Source: Gammaproteobacteria bacterium
GTDB lineage: Bacteria; Pseudomonadota; Gammaproteobacteria; SZUA-229
DNA: 13,081 bases
Reading direction: 5' to 3'
Assembly: GCA_015484935.1 (NCBI GenBank)
Contig: WFUQ01000038.1
Span: 1-13,081 of the forward strand
The notes beneath the pieces were generated by a model, which saw nothing but the letters and a program-made list of their open reading frames with translations, had not been told where the DNA came from and did not search any database. Made by a program: the position numbers and the translations under genes. Each line of letters starts with the position of its first letter. Position 1 is the stretch's first letter. Below are positions 1-8,260 of this stretch, piece by piece.

Positions 1-45
1 ATGTTTAACCAGAGCAGTTACACAGAATTATTTACAGGCTCCTGA
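1..45 (+). mobile_element. possible IS256-like insertion sequence end (left edge)
   Basis: The first 45 bases read as a short open frame (MFNQSSYTELFTGS, stop at 43-45) that could be the tail of a longer frame lying left of the window. The stretch at 17-42 (beginning GTTACACAGAATTATT and ending in an ACAGGCTC motif) resembles, from memory, the terminal inverted repeats of IS256-family (mutator-type) transposons, which often sit just after the transposase stop. If so, the element lies to the left and ends near position 41. Only one end is visible, no transposase motif is present, and no matching repeat or target duplication can be tested here, so this is a weak inference. Confidence 0.25.
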
Positions 46-63
46 ACGAATGTGAAGGGTGAG

Positions 64-90
64 CCACAGGGATGTGGCGAACAATCCCTG
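64..90. repeat. small REP-like palindrome
   Basis: CCACA (64-68) and TGTGG (73-77) form a perfect 5-bp inverted repeat around the tetraloop GGGA. A competing pairing joins CAGGGA (67-72) with TCCCTG (85-90), so the segment could switch between two hairpins. The layout, a short stem around GGGAT, resembles repetitive extragenic palindromes seen in many proteobacteria. Only one copy is in this window, so its repetitive nature is not shown. Confidence 0.35.
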
Positions 91-290
91 AGGTCCACCA
101 ATTTTTTATCGTTCCTGCCACCCATCCTGTCCGGTAGGCGAGATTTTCATTTCCTGATTCCCGGTGGTAAAACGCTGTTGCTGGGCTAGAATCCTTCCGT
201 GGTAAACCTTCGGTCTGCATCGTCTTTGTGTTGAAAATATACTTGTCTTGAAGGGCGTAAAAAACCGTGTAGTAGCTTGTGTCGAGATGA
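91..290. other. non-coding stretch upstream of acyltransferase gene
   Basis: No gene is convincing here. Two minus-strand open frames of 62 and 65 codons overlap each other, resemble no family I know, and have no ribosome binding site of note. A TTGAAA hexamer at 231-236 lacks a matching -10 box, and TAGAAT at 187-192 lacks a -35 box. The promoter of the downstream gene therefore remains unidentified. Confidence 0.4.
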
Positions 291-305
291 GAGGAGTCAG
301 CATCG

Positions 306-1397
306 ATGTTGCATAGAGAGATATCCGACAGATCTTTTCAGGTCGATGCCCTCGATGGCGCTCGGGGTGTCGCGGTGTTGATCGTGGTGTTCAGTCATGT
401 CAGTCACAGGGACTGGTTCCTGTTACCGGGTCTGGATGTCGCTGGCATCGGCAAGTCGGGCGTTTTTCTGTTTTTCCTGTTGAGTTCTTTTCTGCTCACG
501 TTGCCATTGTTGAACAAAGGTCTGGCTATCTTCAGCAAGAAGGAGATGCTGCATTACTGGCAACGACGTTTTTTCAGAATCTATCCGCTCTACACTCTAT
601 TTCTTCTGGTCGTTTTTGCTTCGACGCTGGTCATCTCCAGGCTGTTATCTGTGCAGGATGTCGGCATCCCTTTCTCGTTGTCGCTGGATGAGCTGGTGCG
701 GCATCTGTTGTTGCTGGACGGAAAAGGGGTGACATGGAGCATCGCAGTCGAATTCAAGTTTTACTTTATCCTGCCATTTGTGGCATTGGCTATCTGGTGG
801 CTTTCGCAGAAGCATCGAGCTGCCGGTTTTATATTCCTGCTAGCGGGTTTGATCATCTCGCAGTACTTTTTCCCTCAGAGTGAAACACAGGTCAACGATA
901 ACAGGTTGATGCCATATATCCCTATCTTTATTATGGGTATGGGGCTGGCTTACGGACAATATCTGATCAATCAATCGGGTGGCTTGAATGACCGGTATCG
1001 GTCGTGGAGCAATATCCTCGCCTGGGTGGCGATATTGATCATCATCCTGATGACGCCATCGCTGTTTTCCCTGGTGGCATGGCAGGTTCCGACCGGCTAT
1101 TTCCACAAGGAATTTATCCTCTATGCGGTACTCTGGTGCCTGGTGCTGTTTTCGGCTATCAACGGGCGTGGCAGCTTGAGCCGGATTCTGAGCCATCCAT
1201 TCCTGCGGTATTTCGGCATGATCAGTTTCAGTATGTACCTGTTACATTCCCCGGTGATAAAAATCCTGAAGTATGCGTTCGCCAATTTCGACAATACCAG
1301 CTTTAATGCCTGGATCGTCTTGCTGATGGTGACCATGGTCTCGCATATCTCCTTCATCCTGATCGAGAAACCGGCATCGAAATTCAAACTGGTATAA
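306..1397 (+). CDS. acyltransferase 3 family membrane protein (OafA/YrhL-like)
   Basis: A 363-residue integral membrane O-acyltransferase of the acyltransferase-3 family, which moves acetyl or similar acyl groups onto sugars of lipopolysaccharide, capsule or other surface glycans. Visible family motifs are LDGARG (residues 16-21, with R20), the putative catalytic His31 in VVFSH, the segment SGVFLFFLLSSFLLT (51-65), the basic motif RRFFRIYP (87-94), and WSIAVEFKFY (144-153) with Trp144 and Glu149. Many hydrophobic segments follow, consistent with about ten membrane spans. It has no C-terminal SGNH domain and ends after the membrane region. The ATG at 306 follows GAGGAG (291-296) with good spacing. 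It stands alone between a non-coding left edge and a tRNA, with no glycan genes nearby, so its substrate cannot be inferred. Family assignment is strong; specific function is unknown. Confidence 0.85.
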   Translation: MLHREISDRSFQVDALDGARGVAVLIVVFSHVSHRDWFLLPGLDVAGIGKSGVFLFFLLSSFLLTLPLLNKGLAIFSKKEMLHYWQRRFFRIYPLYTLFLLVVFASTLVISRLLSVQDVGIPFSLSLDELVRHLLLLDGKGVTWSIAVEFKFYFILPFVALAIWWLSQKHRAAGFIFLLAGLIISQYFFPQSETQVNDNRLMPYIPIFIMGMGLAYGQYLINQSGGLNDRYRSWSNILAWVAILIIILMTPSLFSLVAWQVPTGYFHKEFILYAVLWCLVLFSAINGRGSLSRILSHPFLRYFGMISFSMYLLHSPVIKILKYAFANFDNTSFNAWIVLLMVTMVSHISFILIEKPASKFKLV

Positions 1398-1479
1398 CCG
1401 CAGATACGGTGGTTTTCGCTGGCCAGTGTGATTCAGGGTTGGAATCCATACAATTTCCGCATCCTGCAGGTTTTTTTGG

Positions 1480-1493
1480 TAATATGCGCCCCC
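1480..1493 (+). promoter_or_regulatory. probable -10 box and discriminator for tRNA-Leu
   Basis: TAATAT at 1480-1485 is followed by the GC-rich run GCGCCCCC (1486-1493), a discriminator typical of stringently controlled stable-RNA promoters, just before the mature tRNA 5' end at 1497. No good -35 hexamer is seen at 16-18 bases; TTCCGC at 1455-1460 is the nearest. The assignment rests on the -10 and discriminator only. Confidence 0.4.
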
Positions 1494-1496
1494 TGA

Positions 1497-1580
<84 letters not shown>

Positions 1581-1624
1581 GCTTTCTTCCAGATTATTAC
1601 AGTTTTAGTAAATTAGAGGTCATT

Positions 1625-2905
1625 ATGCAGGTCACTGTTGAGGCGGGTGAAGGGCTCGTACGTAAAGTTGTTGTACAGGTTCCAACCGAAACCGTAGAGA
1701 TCGAAGTAGACAATCGTCTGCAATCGATGAAATCCAGCGTCAAAATCGATGGCTTCAGACCCGGCAAAGTGCCGATGAAAGTCGTCAAGCAGCGCTTTGG
1801 CGAACGTGTCTTGTACGAAGTGGCGGGTGAGCTCATCCAGAAAAGTTTTCAGGATGCGGTCACACAGGAAGATCTGAAACCAGCGGGTACACCGCAGATA
1901 AAAGACGAGGTCATCAAATCGGGTGAACCGCTGCAGTACACAGCAGAATTCGAGATCTATCCCGAGGTTGAACTCGCTCCGGTCGCTGACCTGAAAATCG
2001 AAACCACGGTGGCCAAGGTTGCAGACAGTGATGTAGACAAGATGCTGGAAACCCTGAGAAAGCAGCATTCAGACTGGACTGGCGTCGATAGAGATTCACA
2101 GGATGGCGATAAGGTCATCGTCAACTTCGTGGGCAAGGTCGACGGTGAAGTATTCGATGGAGGTTCTGCCGATAATGTGGATATCATTCTCGGTGCCGGC
2201 AGCATGATCCCCGGCTTTGAAGATAACTTGCTGGGTAAAGCCAAAGACGCTGAGTTCAGTTTTGAAGTACCGTTCCCGGATGACTACAACGCTGCGAATC
2301 TGGCAGGTAAAACAGCTGAATTTGCGATCAAGATCGTCGATGTGCAGGAGCCTGCGTTACCTGAATTGAATGATGATTTCGCTGCCAAATTCGGTGTCAA
2401 GGAAGGCGGTGTCGAGCAGTTCAAGAAAGATATCCGTGACAATATGGAGCGTGAACTGAACGCCCGTACACAAGCCATCACCAAGAAAGAGGTGATGGAT
2501 AAACTGCTGCAGGCGAACCCGATCGAAGTACCGGATGCGATGGTGCAGGAAGAGGCCAAGGCGCTGGAAGAAAGCGAGAAGCAGAGCGGTACCGGCGGAC
2601 GGGAAGCCGGCGATTATCAGGAGGATGCGAAACGCAGGGTTCAGCTGGGCATGCTGTTGGGAGAGTTGGTGAAAGTATCTGAAATTCAACCTGATGCCGA
2701 TATGGTGAATGCTCGCATCGAACTGATGGCTAAAGATTATGAAGACACAGCCGAGTTTGTAAATTACTACAAGAGCAACCCGCAACTGATGAGAAGTGTC
2801 GAAACTCTAGTGATTGAGGACATGGTGGTTGACTGGGTAGCAGAACAGGCTACAGTTAACAGTGTAGAGAAGACCTTTGACGAGGTGATGAACCCCGCTG
2901 CCTAG
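1625..2905 (+). CDS. tig: trigger factor, ribosome-associated chaperone
   Basis: Trigger factor docks beside the ribosome exit tunnel and shields nascent chains; it also has peptidyl-prolyl isomerase activity. The 426 residues compare with 432 in E. coli. The N-terminal ribosome-binding domain carries the signature GFRPGKVP (43-50), which contacts ribosomal protein L23. An FKBP-type isomerase domain spans about 155-240, with the V-x-F-G-K-x-D-G-E-V-F-D-G-G pattern near 164-178 and an IPGFE segment. The remainder is the helical chaperone body. The ATG at 1625 follows TTAGAGGT (1613-1620). It is the first protein gene of the conserved tig-clpP-clpX-lon block, 44 bases after tRNA-Leu and 43 bases before clpP. 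No convincing promoter lies in the gap from the tRNA, so it may share the tRNA-Leu promoter. Confidence 0.97.
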   Translation: MQVTVEAGEGLVRKVVVQVPTETVEIEVDNRLQSMKSSVKIDGFRPGKVPMKVVKQRFGERVLYEVAGELIQKSFQDAVTQEDLKPAGTPQIKDEVIKSGEPLQYTAEFEIYPEVELAPVADLKIETTVAKVADSDVDKMLETLRKQHSDWTGVDRDSQDGDKVIVNFVGKVDGEVFDGGSADNVDIILGAGSMIPGFEDNLLGKAKDAEFSFEVPFPDDYNAANLAGKTAEFAIKIVDVQEPALPELNDDFAAKFGVKEGGVEQFKKDIRDNMERELNARTQAITKKEVMDKLLQANPIEVPDAMVQEEAKALEESEKQSGTGGREAGDYQEDAKRRVQLGMLLGELVKVSEIQPDADMVNARIELMAKDYEDTAEFVNYYKSNPQLMRSVETLVIEDMVVDWVAEQATVNSVEKTFDEVMNPAA

Positions 2906-2948
2906 TCGCTCTGCACTATATTAATAGAATAAACACACAGGTGAGATA

Positions 2949-3578
2949 ATGCGATTCAACACAGGTAATTCAGGCGCAGTAGAAACACAATCTTTGGGTC
3001 TGGTACCTATGGTCGTCGAGCAGACTTCGCGCGGCGAACGTTCATACGATATCTATTCCCGTCTGCTGAAAGAGCGCGTCATCTTTATCGTCGGACAGAT
3101 TGAAGACCAGATGGCGAATCTGGTGGTCGCACAGCTGTTGTTTCTGGAATCCGAAAATCCGGATAAAGACATCTCGATCTACATCAATTCACCGGGTGGT
3201 TCGGTGACCGCTGGTATGGCGATCTACGACACCATGCAGTTCATCAAACCCGACATCAGTACCCTGTGCGTCGGTCAGGCTGCCAGTATGGGAGCGGTAT
3301 TGCTGACTGCGGGTACCAAGGGCAAACGCTATTGTCTGCCACATTCCAGAGTGATGATCCATCAGCCTCTGGGCGGTTTTCAGGGGCAGGCATCGGATAT
3401 CGATATCCATGCACGCGAGATTCTGAAGATCCGTGAACAGCTCAACGGTCTGTTGGCTGGTCATACCGGGCAGAGCATGGAAACCATCTCGACTGATACC
3501 GAGCGCGATAACTTCATGGGCGCAGAGACCGCAGTAGAATACGGTCTGGTCGACGAAGTACTCGACAAAAGAGGCTGA
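2949..3578 (+). CDS. clpP: ATP-dependent Clp protease proteolytic subunit ClpP
   Basis: Serine peptidase that assembles into a double heptameric chamber and degrades proteins fed in by ClpX (or ClpA). It has 209 residues, against 207 in E. coli. The catalytic triad is visible as Ser113 (in GQAASMGA), His138 (in MIHQPLGG) and Asp187 (in ERDNFM), each offset by two from E. coli precursor numbering. A short N-terminal propeptide is expected to be removed autocatalytically. The ATG at 2949 follows AGGTG (2939-2943). It lies 43 bases after tig; that gap has AT-rich -10-like hexamers (TATATT at 2917-2922) but no matching -35, so co-transcription with tig is likely. The 239-base gap before clpX contains a separate promoter. 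Confidence 0.97.
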   Translation: MRFNTGNSGAVETQSLGLVPMVVEQTSRGERSYDIYSRLLKERVIFIVGQIEDQMANLVVAQLLFLESENPDKDISIYINSPGGSVTAGMAIYDTMQFIKPDISTLCVGQAASMGAVLLTAGTKGKRYCLPHSRVMIHQPLGGFQGQASDIDIHAREILKIREQLNGLLAGHTGQSMETISTDTERDNFMGAETAVEYGLVDEVLDKRG

Positions 3579-3817
3579 TTTAGCCGGTTTTACGAGTTGG
3601 TCGTAGATTAACCAGACTTTCGACCGTTCGTCGGAAGCAGGTCTTTCACACCTGAAACCTGACATTCTTTTCCCTTTTTTATGGCTTAAGAAATCCTGAA
3701 CGTGGGCGATTGTCTATAATGTGAATAACGCAGCAAAAATTGCTGACTATCGGTCTTGCAAGATTGCCCTCAAATTGGCAAGGTAAGACCACGAATGCAC
3801 CGTTTTAAGAGGCACGC
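3579..3817 (+). promoter_or_regulatory. clpP-clpX intergenic region with clpX promoter and structured leader
   Basis: TATAAT at 3715-3720 is a perfect -10 box, though the -35 is poor; CCTGAA at 3695-3700 is 14 bases away, which is too close. Downstream the predicted leader folds into CAGCAA (3731-3736)/TTGCTG (3740-3745) with a 3-base loop. A nested hairpin follows: GGTCTT (3752-3757) pairs with AAGACC (3785-3790), enclosing TTGCC (3764-3768)/GGCAA (3777-3781). The ribosome binding site AAGAGG (3807-3812) lies just beyond. After the clpP stop only weak hairpins are seen, for example GGCT/AGCC at 3573-3585 followed by GGTTTT, so a terminator there is doubtful. Confidence 0.5.
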
Positions 3818-5098
3818 ATGAGCGACGAAAAGAACACCACAGGAACCGATTCAGAAAAACTGCTGTATTGCTCGTTTTGCGGCAAGAGTCAGCATGAAGT
3901 CAAAAAACTGATCGCCGGTCCTTCAGTGTATGTCTGTGACGAATGTGTCGAGCTCTGCAATGACATCATCCGCGAGGAGATGGAAGAGGAATCCACCACA
4001 GCGATCCGCAAATTACCCACGCCCCAGGAGATCAACGAAATTCTGGATGACTATGTCATCGGTCAGGACCGGGCCAAAAAGGTGCTGTCAGTCGCGGTGT
4101 ACAATCACTACAAACGTCTTGAAGTCAAACACAAAAAAGACGATATCGAATTATCCAAGAGCAATATCCTGCTGATCGGACCGACCGGTTCAGGTAAGAC
4201 CCTGCTGGCTGAGACATTGGCAAGACTGTTGAACGTTCCCTTTACCATCGCAGATGCCACCACGCTGACTGAAGCCGGTTATGTCGGTGAAGATGTCGAG
4301 AACATCATCCAGAAATTGTTGCAGAAATGTGATTATGATGTAGACAAGGCGCAGACCGGCATCGTCTATATCGATGAGATCGACAAGATATCACGCAAGT
4401 CCGACAACCCCTCTATCACCCGAGATGTATCAGGTGAAGGTGTGCAGCAAGCCTTGTTGAAACTGATCGAAGGCACGGTGGCATCGGTCCCCCCACAGGG
4501 TGGCCGCAAGCATCCGCAGCAGGAGTTCCTGCAGGTCGATACGGCCAACATCCTGTTTATCTGTGGTGGTGCGTTTGCTGGTCTGGATAAAGTGATCCGT
4601 GATCGTTCCGAAAAAACCGGTATCGGTTTCGGTGCTGAAGTACGCGGTCAGGAGGATGTCAGGCAGCCTTCCGAAATCCTCACCGAACTCGAATCGGACG
4701 ATCTGATCCACTACGGCCTCATCCCTGAGTTCGTCGGTCGTCTGCCGGTCGTAGCCACGCTGGAAGAGCTGGATGAAGAGGCACTGGTCACGATTCTTAC
4801 CAAACCCAAAAATGCACTGGCCAAACAGTATTCCAAGATGATCGAGATGGAAAACTGCGAGCTCGATCTGCGCGAGGACGCGTTGTTCGCTATCGCCAAA
4901 AAAGCGATGGCGAGAAAGACCGGCGCTCGTGGTCTGCGCACCATTCTGGAGAATGTTTTACTCGATACCATGTACGAACTGCCTTCTGCGGAAGGAGTCA
5001 GCAAGGTCGTTATCGATGAAGCAGTCATAAACGGTGACTCCGAGCCCTATCTGGTGTACGAAGGCGGCGAAAAAAAACAGCTCAGCAACGAGCAATAA
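3818..5098 (+). CDS. clpX: ClpX, AAA+ unfoldase and specificity subunit of ClpXP
   Basis: ClpX recognises tagged substrates (such as ssrA-tagged chains), unfolds them with ATP and threads them into ClpP. It has 426 residues, against 424 in E. coli. The N-terminal zinc-binding domain has four cysteines, C18, C21, C40 and C43. The AAA+ module shows Walker A GPTGSGKT (121-128), the pore-1 loop GYVG (154-157), Walker B with D186-E187, an RKH loop (230-232), the ClpP-docking IGF tripeptide (269-271) and sensor-2 Arg371 in GARGLR. All key residues are intact. The ATG at 3818 has AAGAGG five bases upstream. A separate promoter in the 239-base gap after clpP suggests clpX can be expressed apart from clpP. 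lon follows after 111 bases, with its own heat-shock promoter. Confidence 0.97.
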   Translation: MSDEKNTTGTDSEKLLYCSFCGKSQHEVKKLIAGPSVYVCDECVELCNDIIREEMEEESTTAIRKLPTPQEINEILDDYVIGQDRAKKVLSVAVYNHYKRLEVKHKKDDIELSKSNILLIGPTGSGKTLLAETLARLLNVPFTIADATTLTEAGYVGEDVENIIQKLLQKCDYDVDKAQTGIVYIDEIDKISRKSDNPSITRDVSGEGVQQALLKLIEGTVASVPPQGGRKHPQQEFLQVDTANILFICGGAFAGLDKVIRDRSEKTGIGFGAEVRGQEDVRQPSEILTELESDDLIHYGLIPEFVGRLPVVATLEELDEEALVTILTKPKNALAKQYSKMIEMENCELDLREDALFAIAKKAMARKTGARGLRTILENVLLDTMYELPSAEGVSKVVIDEAVINGDSEPYLVYEGGEKKQLSNEQ

Positions 5099-5149
5099 GC
5101 GCCGACGCGCACCATAATAATAAATAGAAGGCAGGATGCCGCTTCTGCT

Positions 5150-5175
5150 CTTGAATTGGCAGAATTCAGCCCCAT
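5150..5175 (+). promoter_or_regulatory. sigma-32 (heat-shock) promoter of lon
   Basis: CTTGAA (5150-5155) and CCCCAT (5170-5175) match the RpoH -35 and -10 core elements exactly, separated by 14 bases, which is within the usual 13-15. Transcription would start near 5181-5183, about 28 bases before the lon ATG. Heat-shock control of lon is established in E. coli; here it is inferred from the match. Confidence 0.8.
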
Positions 5176-5209
5176 AGTACGGGCATAGTGATAACTTTAT
5201 GAGGCACCT

Positions 5210-7645
5210 ATGGCCACTACCCGCGATTCCGATCTAGAAAATACCCCTCCTGCACAAGTTCCTGTTTTGCCACTGCGAGATGTGGTGGTCTACCCCCATA
5301 TGGTTATCCCGCTGTTTGTCGGACGAGAAAAATCGATCCAGGCTCTCGATGCAGCCATGCAGGACAATAAGCAGATACTGCTGGTGGCACAGAACAGCGC
5401 CGATATAGACGACCCCGGTGTCGACGATGTGCATGAGATAGGTACGCTCGCAACGATCCTGCAGCTGCTGAAATTGCCCGATGGCACCATCAAGGTGCTG
5501 GTAGAAGGTGCGCAGCGTGCCCGGGTAAAAGACCTTGTAGAGACCGATGATTTTTTTGTTGCCGGCTATGATCTGCTGGATGACAGTAGCAAGACCGATG
5601 AGCGCGAACTGGACATCCTGTCTCGCTCCATCCTGAGTGCCTTCGACCAGTATGTGAAACTGAACAAGAAAGTGCCCGCCGAGATACTGACATCCCTTGC
5701 CGGTATCGATGAACCATCACGTTTATCCGATACCATCGCAGCCCATATGTCATTGAAACTCGACGAGAAACAGAAGATCCTCGAAATCGCAGACGTGCAT
5801 GCTCGCCTCGAATATCTGATGAGTCTGATCGACGGCGAGATCGACCTGTTACAGATCGAAAAACGTATCCGTGGTCGAGTCAAACAACAGATGGAAAAGA
5901 GCCAGCGTGAGTACTATCTGAATGAGCAGATGAAAGCGATTCAGAAAGAGCTGGGCGAGATGGAAGATGCGCCGAATGAGGTGGAAGAGCTGGAGCAGCG
6001 CATCGAAAAAGCGGGCATGAGCAAAGAGGCCAAGAAGAAAGCCACCGGTGAGCTGAACAAGTTGAAGATGATGTCGCCGATGTCTGCTGAAGCCACTGTG
6101 GTACGCAACTACATCGATTGGCTGGCTGATTGCCCCTGGAAGAAAAAATCCAAGATCAAACAAGACCTTTCCAGCGCTGAGAAAGTCCTCAACGATGACC
6201 ATTATGGCTTGGAGAAGGTGAAGGAACGTATCCTCGAATATCTCGCTGTACAGCAGCGTGTGAAAAAACTGAAAGGACCTATCCTGTGTCTGGTGGGACC
6301 ACCGGGTGTCGGTAAGACCTCGCTGGGGCAATCCATCGCACGTGCCACCGGGCGGAAGTACACCCGCATGGCATTGGGTGGGGTGCGTGATGAGTCGGAG
6401 ATAAGAGGTCATCGTCGCACCTACATCGGTTCGCTGCCGGGCAAGGTGGTGCAGAACCTGTGTAAAGTAGGAACCCGTAACCCACTGTTTCTGCTGGACG
6501 AAATAGACAAGATGGCTGCCGATTTCCGTGGTGATCCGGCTTCGGCGTTGCTCGAAGTGCTGGATCCGGAACAGAATCACACCTTCGCCGATCATTATCT
6601 GGAAGTGGATTTCGATCTGTCCGATGTGATGTTCGTCGCCACCGCCAACTCCATGAATATCCCCGGGCCGCTGCTCGATCGTATGGAGGTTATCCGTCTT
6701 CCCGGTTATACCGAAGATGAGAAGACCGAGATAGCCAAGAACTATCTGCTACCCAAGCAGATGGAAAACAACGGTCTGAAAGCAGATGAACTGAAGGTCA
6801 GCGATGCAGCTCTGCGTGACATCGTGCGCTTGTATACCCGCGAAGCAGGTGTGCGTGGACTGGAGCGCGAGTTGGCCAAGATCTGCCGCAAGGTTGTGAA
6901 GAATGTACTGCTCGACCCGAAAGCGAAAACAGCGAATGTGACACCGAAGAATATCGAGAAATATCTTGGTGTTAAACGTTTCCGCTATGGCGTAGCGGAA
7001 GATAATGACCAGATCGGTCAGGTGAACGGCCTGGCATGGACCGAAGTAGGCGGTGAACTGCTCACCATCGAGTCAGCACTGGTGCCGGGTAAGGGCAAGC
7101 TGTCACATACCGGACAGCTCGGTGATGTCATGCAGGAATCCATCCAGGCAGCGATGACCGTCATCCGTAGTCGCTCCGCGACGCTGGGTCTGCAGAAAGA
7201 TTTTCTGGATGATAAAGATATCCACATCCATGTGCCGGAAGGTGCCACGCCGAAAGACGGCCCAAGTGCCGGTGTCGGTATGTGTACGGCTATCGCATCG
7301 GTACTCACCGGCATACCGGTGAAAGCCAACGTGGCGATGACAGGTGAGATCACGCTCAGAGGCGAGGTTCTGCCTATAGGTGGGCTGAAAGAAAAGCTGC
7401 TGGCAGCACACCGTGCCGGTATCGATACGGCCATCATACCGCTTGAAAACGAGAAAGATCTGGCGGAGATACCAAAAAACATCCTGTCTAAACTCGACGT
7501 TAAGCCGGTACGCTGGATAGACGAGGTACTGGAACTTGCCTTGCAAAAAGTACCGACACCACTTGAAGAATCGGATGTAAGTAACAGAAAGACAAGCACA
7601 AGTGGTAAAAATAAAAAATCCGGTAGTGAAGTCAGGCATCACTAA
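5210..7645 (+). CDS. lon: Lon ATP-dependent serine protease
   Basis: Cytosolic hexameric AAA+ protease that degrades misfolded proteins and short-lived regulators. It has 811 residues, 27 more than E. coli Lon. The N-terminal substrate domain begins near [13 protein letters not shown] and runs into a coiled-coil-rich stretch (about 190-290). The AAA+ module has Walker A GPPGVGKT (363-370) and Walker B D430-E431. The peptidase domain has the Ser686-Lys729 dyad (in DGPSAG and GLKEKLL), each seven residues beyond the E. coli positions. After the peptidase domain a tail of about 30 residues, rich in Ser, Thr and Lys and ending RHH, replaces the short E. coli tail. The ATG at 5210 follows GAGG (5201-5204). 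An exact sigma-32 promoter lies just upstream. A 9-bp inverted repeat covers the stop codon. Confidence 0.97.
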   Translation: MATTRDSDLENTPPAQVPVLPLRDVVVYPHMVIPLFVGREKSIQALDAAMQDNKQILLVAQNSADIDDPGVDDVHEIGTLATILQLLKLPDGTIKVLVEGAQRARVKDLVETDDFFVAGYDLLDDSSKTDERELDILSRSILSAFDQYVKLNKKVPAEILTSLAGIDEPSRLSDTIAAHMSLKLDEKQKILEIADVHARLEYLMSLIDGEIDLLQIEKRIRGRVKQQMEKSQREYYLNEQMKAIQKELGEMEDAPNEVEELEQRIEKAGMSKEAKKKATGELNKLKMMSPMSAEATVVRNYIDWLADCPWKKKSKIKQDLSSAEKVLNDDHYGLEKVKERILEYLAVQQRVKKLKGPILCLVGPPGVGKTSLGQSIARATGRKYTRMALGGVRDESEIRGHRRTYIGSLPGKVVQNLCKVGTRNPLFLLDEIDKMAADFRGDPASALLEVLDPEQNHTFADHYLEVDFDLSDVMFVATANSMNIPGPLLDRMEVIRLPGYTEDEKTEIAKNYLLPKQMENNGLKADELKVSDAALRDIVRLYTREAGVRGLERELAKICRKVVKNVLLDPKAKTANVTPKNIEKYLGVKRFRYGVAEDNDQIGQVNGLAWTEVGGELLTIESALVPGKGKLSHTGQLGDVMQESIQAAMTVIRSRSATLGLQKDFLDDKDIHIHVPEGATPKDGPSAGVGMCTAIASVLTGIPVKANVAMTGEITLRGEVLPIGGLKEKLLAAHRAGIDTAIIPLENEKDLAEIPKNILSKLDVKPVRWIDEVLELALQKVPTPLEESDVSNRKTSTSGKNKKSGSEVRHH

Positions 7646-7659
7646 GTAGACTGACTTCA
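7627..7659 (+). terminator. hairpin over the lon stop codon
   Basis: TGAAGTCAG (7627-7635) and CTGACTTCA (7651-7659) form a perfect 9-bp stem with a 15-base loop that contains the lon stop codon TAA (7643-7645). No run of T follows, so it is not a classic intrinsic terminator. It could protect the mRNA 3' end or pair with Rho-dependent ending. A second small hairpin, CGGAA/TTCCG, lies at 7681-7693. Confidence 0.4.
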
Positions 7660-7891
7660 GGGGCAGGGACGCTTCGTCACCGGAAATATTCCGCTAAATC
7701 AAGTGACATTTTCTGCTTGTATTCCAATCAAAAATATTGCTTAATCACCGCACAGTCAGCCGTGGACTGGTATAGAATCACGGTTTATAACAAGTCTTCA
7801 GTACTTTGTGCAGCCGAACATTATCAAGGCTGGATGGTTAGATACTGAAGGTATAATAAATAACAAATCACCTCAACATGGGATACTCTCA
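7660..7891 (+). promoter_or_regulatory. lon-hupB intergenic region with candidate hupB promoters
   Basis: The gap has no gene. Two -10-like boxes face hupB: TATAGA at 7771-7776, preceded by TGG as in an extended -10 box, and TATAAT at 7852-7857, which is 40 bases before the ATG. Neither has a good -35 hexamer at the right spacing. A small inverted repeat CAGTC/GACTG (7753-7769) sits just before the first box. hupB is commonly transcribed from several promoters, which would fit, but none is certain here. Confidence 0.35.
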
Positions 7892-8164
7892 ATGAATAAA
7901 TCAGAACTGATTGACGCTGTTGCAGAAGCAGCAGGTTTGTCTAAAGCAGATTCAACACGTGCACTGGATGCCGTATTAGGTTCAATTGCAGATTCACTAA
8001 AGAAAGGTGACCAGGTCAGTCTGGTTGGCTTTGGTTCTTTCCTGGTGCGTCATCGTAACGCCCGTACAGGACGTAATCCTCAGACCGGCGCAGAAATAAA
8101 AATCGCTGCAGCCAATGTTCCTGCATTTAAGCCTGGCAAAGCATTGAAGGATGCCGTAAACTAG
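7892..8164 (+). CDS. hupB: DNA-binding protein HU-beta
   Basis: Small histone-like nucleoid protein that binds and bends DNA as a dimer. The start is placed at the ATG at 7892 because it gives exactly 90 residues beginning MNKSELID and ending GKALKDAVN, aligning end to end with E. coli HupB. An upstream GTG at 7808 would add 28 unrelated residues. The HU signature GFGSF (46-50) and RTGRNPQTG (58-66) are present, with Pro63 at the tip of the DNA-inserting beta arm. The ribosome binding site is weak (GGGA near 7880-7883). The position directly after lon matches E. coli and many relatives. tRNA-Val begins 15 bases after the stop, so the tRNAs may be co-transcribed with hupB. Confidence 0.96.
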   Translation: MNKSELIDAVAEAAGLSKADSTRALDAVLGSIADSLKKGDQVSLVGFGSFLVRHRNARTGRNPQTGAEIKIAAANVPAFKPGKALKDAVN

Positions 8165-8179
8165 CGCGCTCTTTTGGCA

Positions 8180-8255
8180 GGGTGCTTAGCTCAGCTGGTA
8201 GAGCGTCGCCCTTACAAGGCGAATGTCGGGGGTTCGATCCCCTCAGCACCCACCA
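8180..8255 (+). tRNA. tRNA-Val (anticodon UAC)
   Basis: A complete 76-base cloverleaf. The acceptor GGGTGCT (8180-8186) pairs with AGCACCC (8245-8251), followed by A and an encoded CCA (8253-8255). The anticodon stem TCGCC/GGCGA holds the loop CTTACAA, giving anticodon UAC. The D arm (TTAGCTCAGCTGGTAGAG) and the T loop (GGTTCGATCC) are standard. It begins 15 bases after the hupB stop with no promoter of its own in that gap, which suggests processing from a hupB-tRNA transcript. Confidence 0.97.
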
Positions 8256-8260
8256 ATTTC

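Noticed and set aside
32..303. Two minus-strand open frames of 62 and 65 codons
   Set aside because: They overlap each other in different frames, resemble no known family and lack clear ribosome binding sites; probably intergenic or repeat DNA.
2875..2896. Possible sigma-32 promoter for clpP (CTTTGA and CCCC at the end of tig)
   Set aside because: The -35 matches only four of six bases and the spacing is 12, outside the usual range; the -10 core breaks after CCCC.
3695..3720. CCTGAA before TATAAT as a sigma-32 or sigma-70 -35 for clpX
   Set aside because: Spacing of 14 suits sigma-32 but the -10 is TATAAT rather than CCCCAT, and 14 is too short for sigma-70.
5849..6595. 248-codon minus-strand open frame inside lon
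   Set aside because: It is an antisense shadow of the Lon AAA+ region, with a His/Leu/Phe-rich composition and no family motif.
7103..7642. 179-codon minus-strand open frame inside lon
   Set aside because: It is antisense to the conserved Lon peptidase domain, has no recognisable domain, and arises from codon bias on the coding strand.
7808..7891. GTG start giving a 118-residue HU with a 28-residue N-terminal extension
   Set aside because: The ATG at 7892 gives the exact 90-residue HU-beta; the extension has no similarity to HU and overlaps a TATAAT promoter box.
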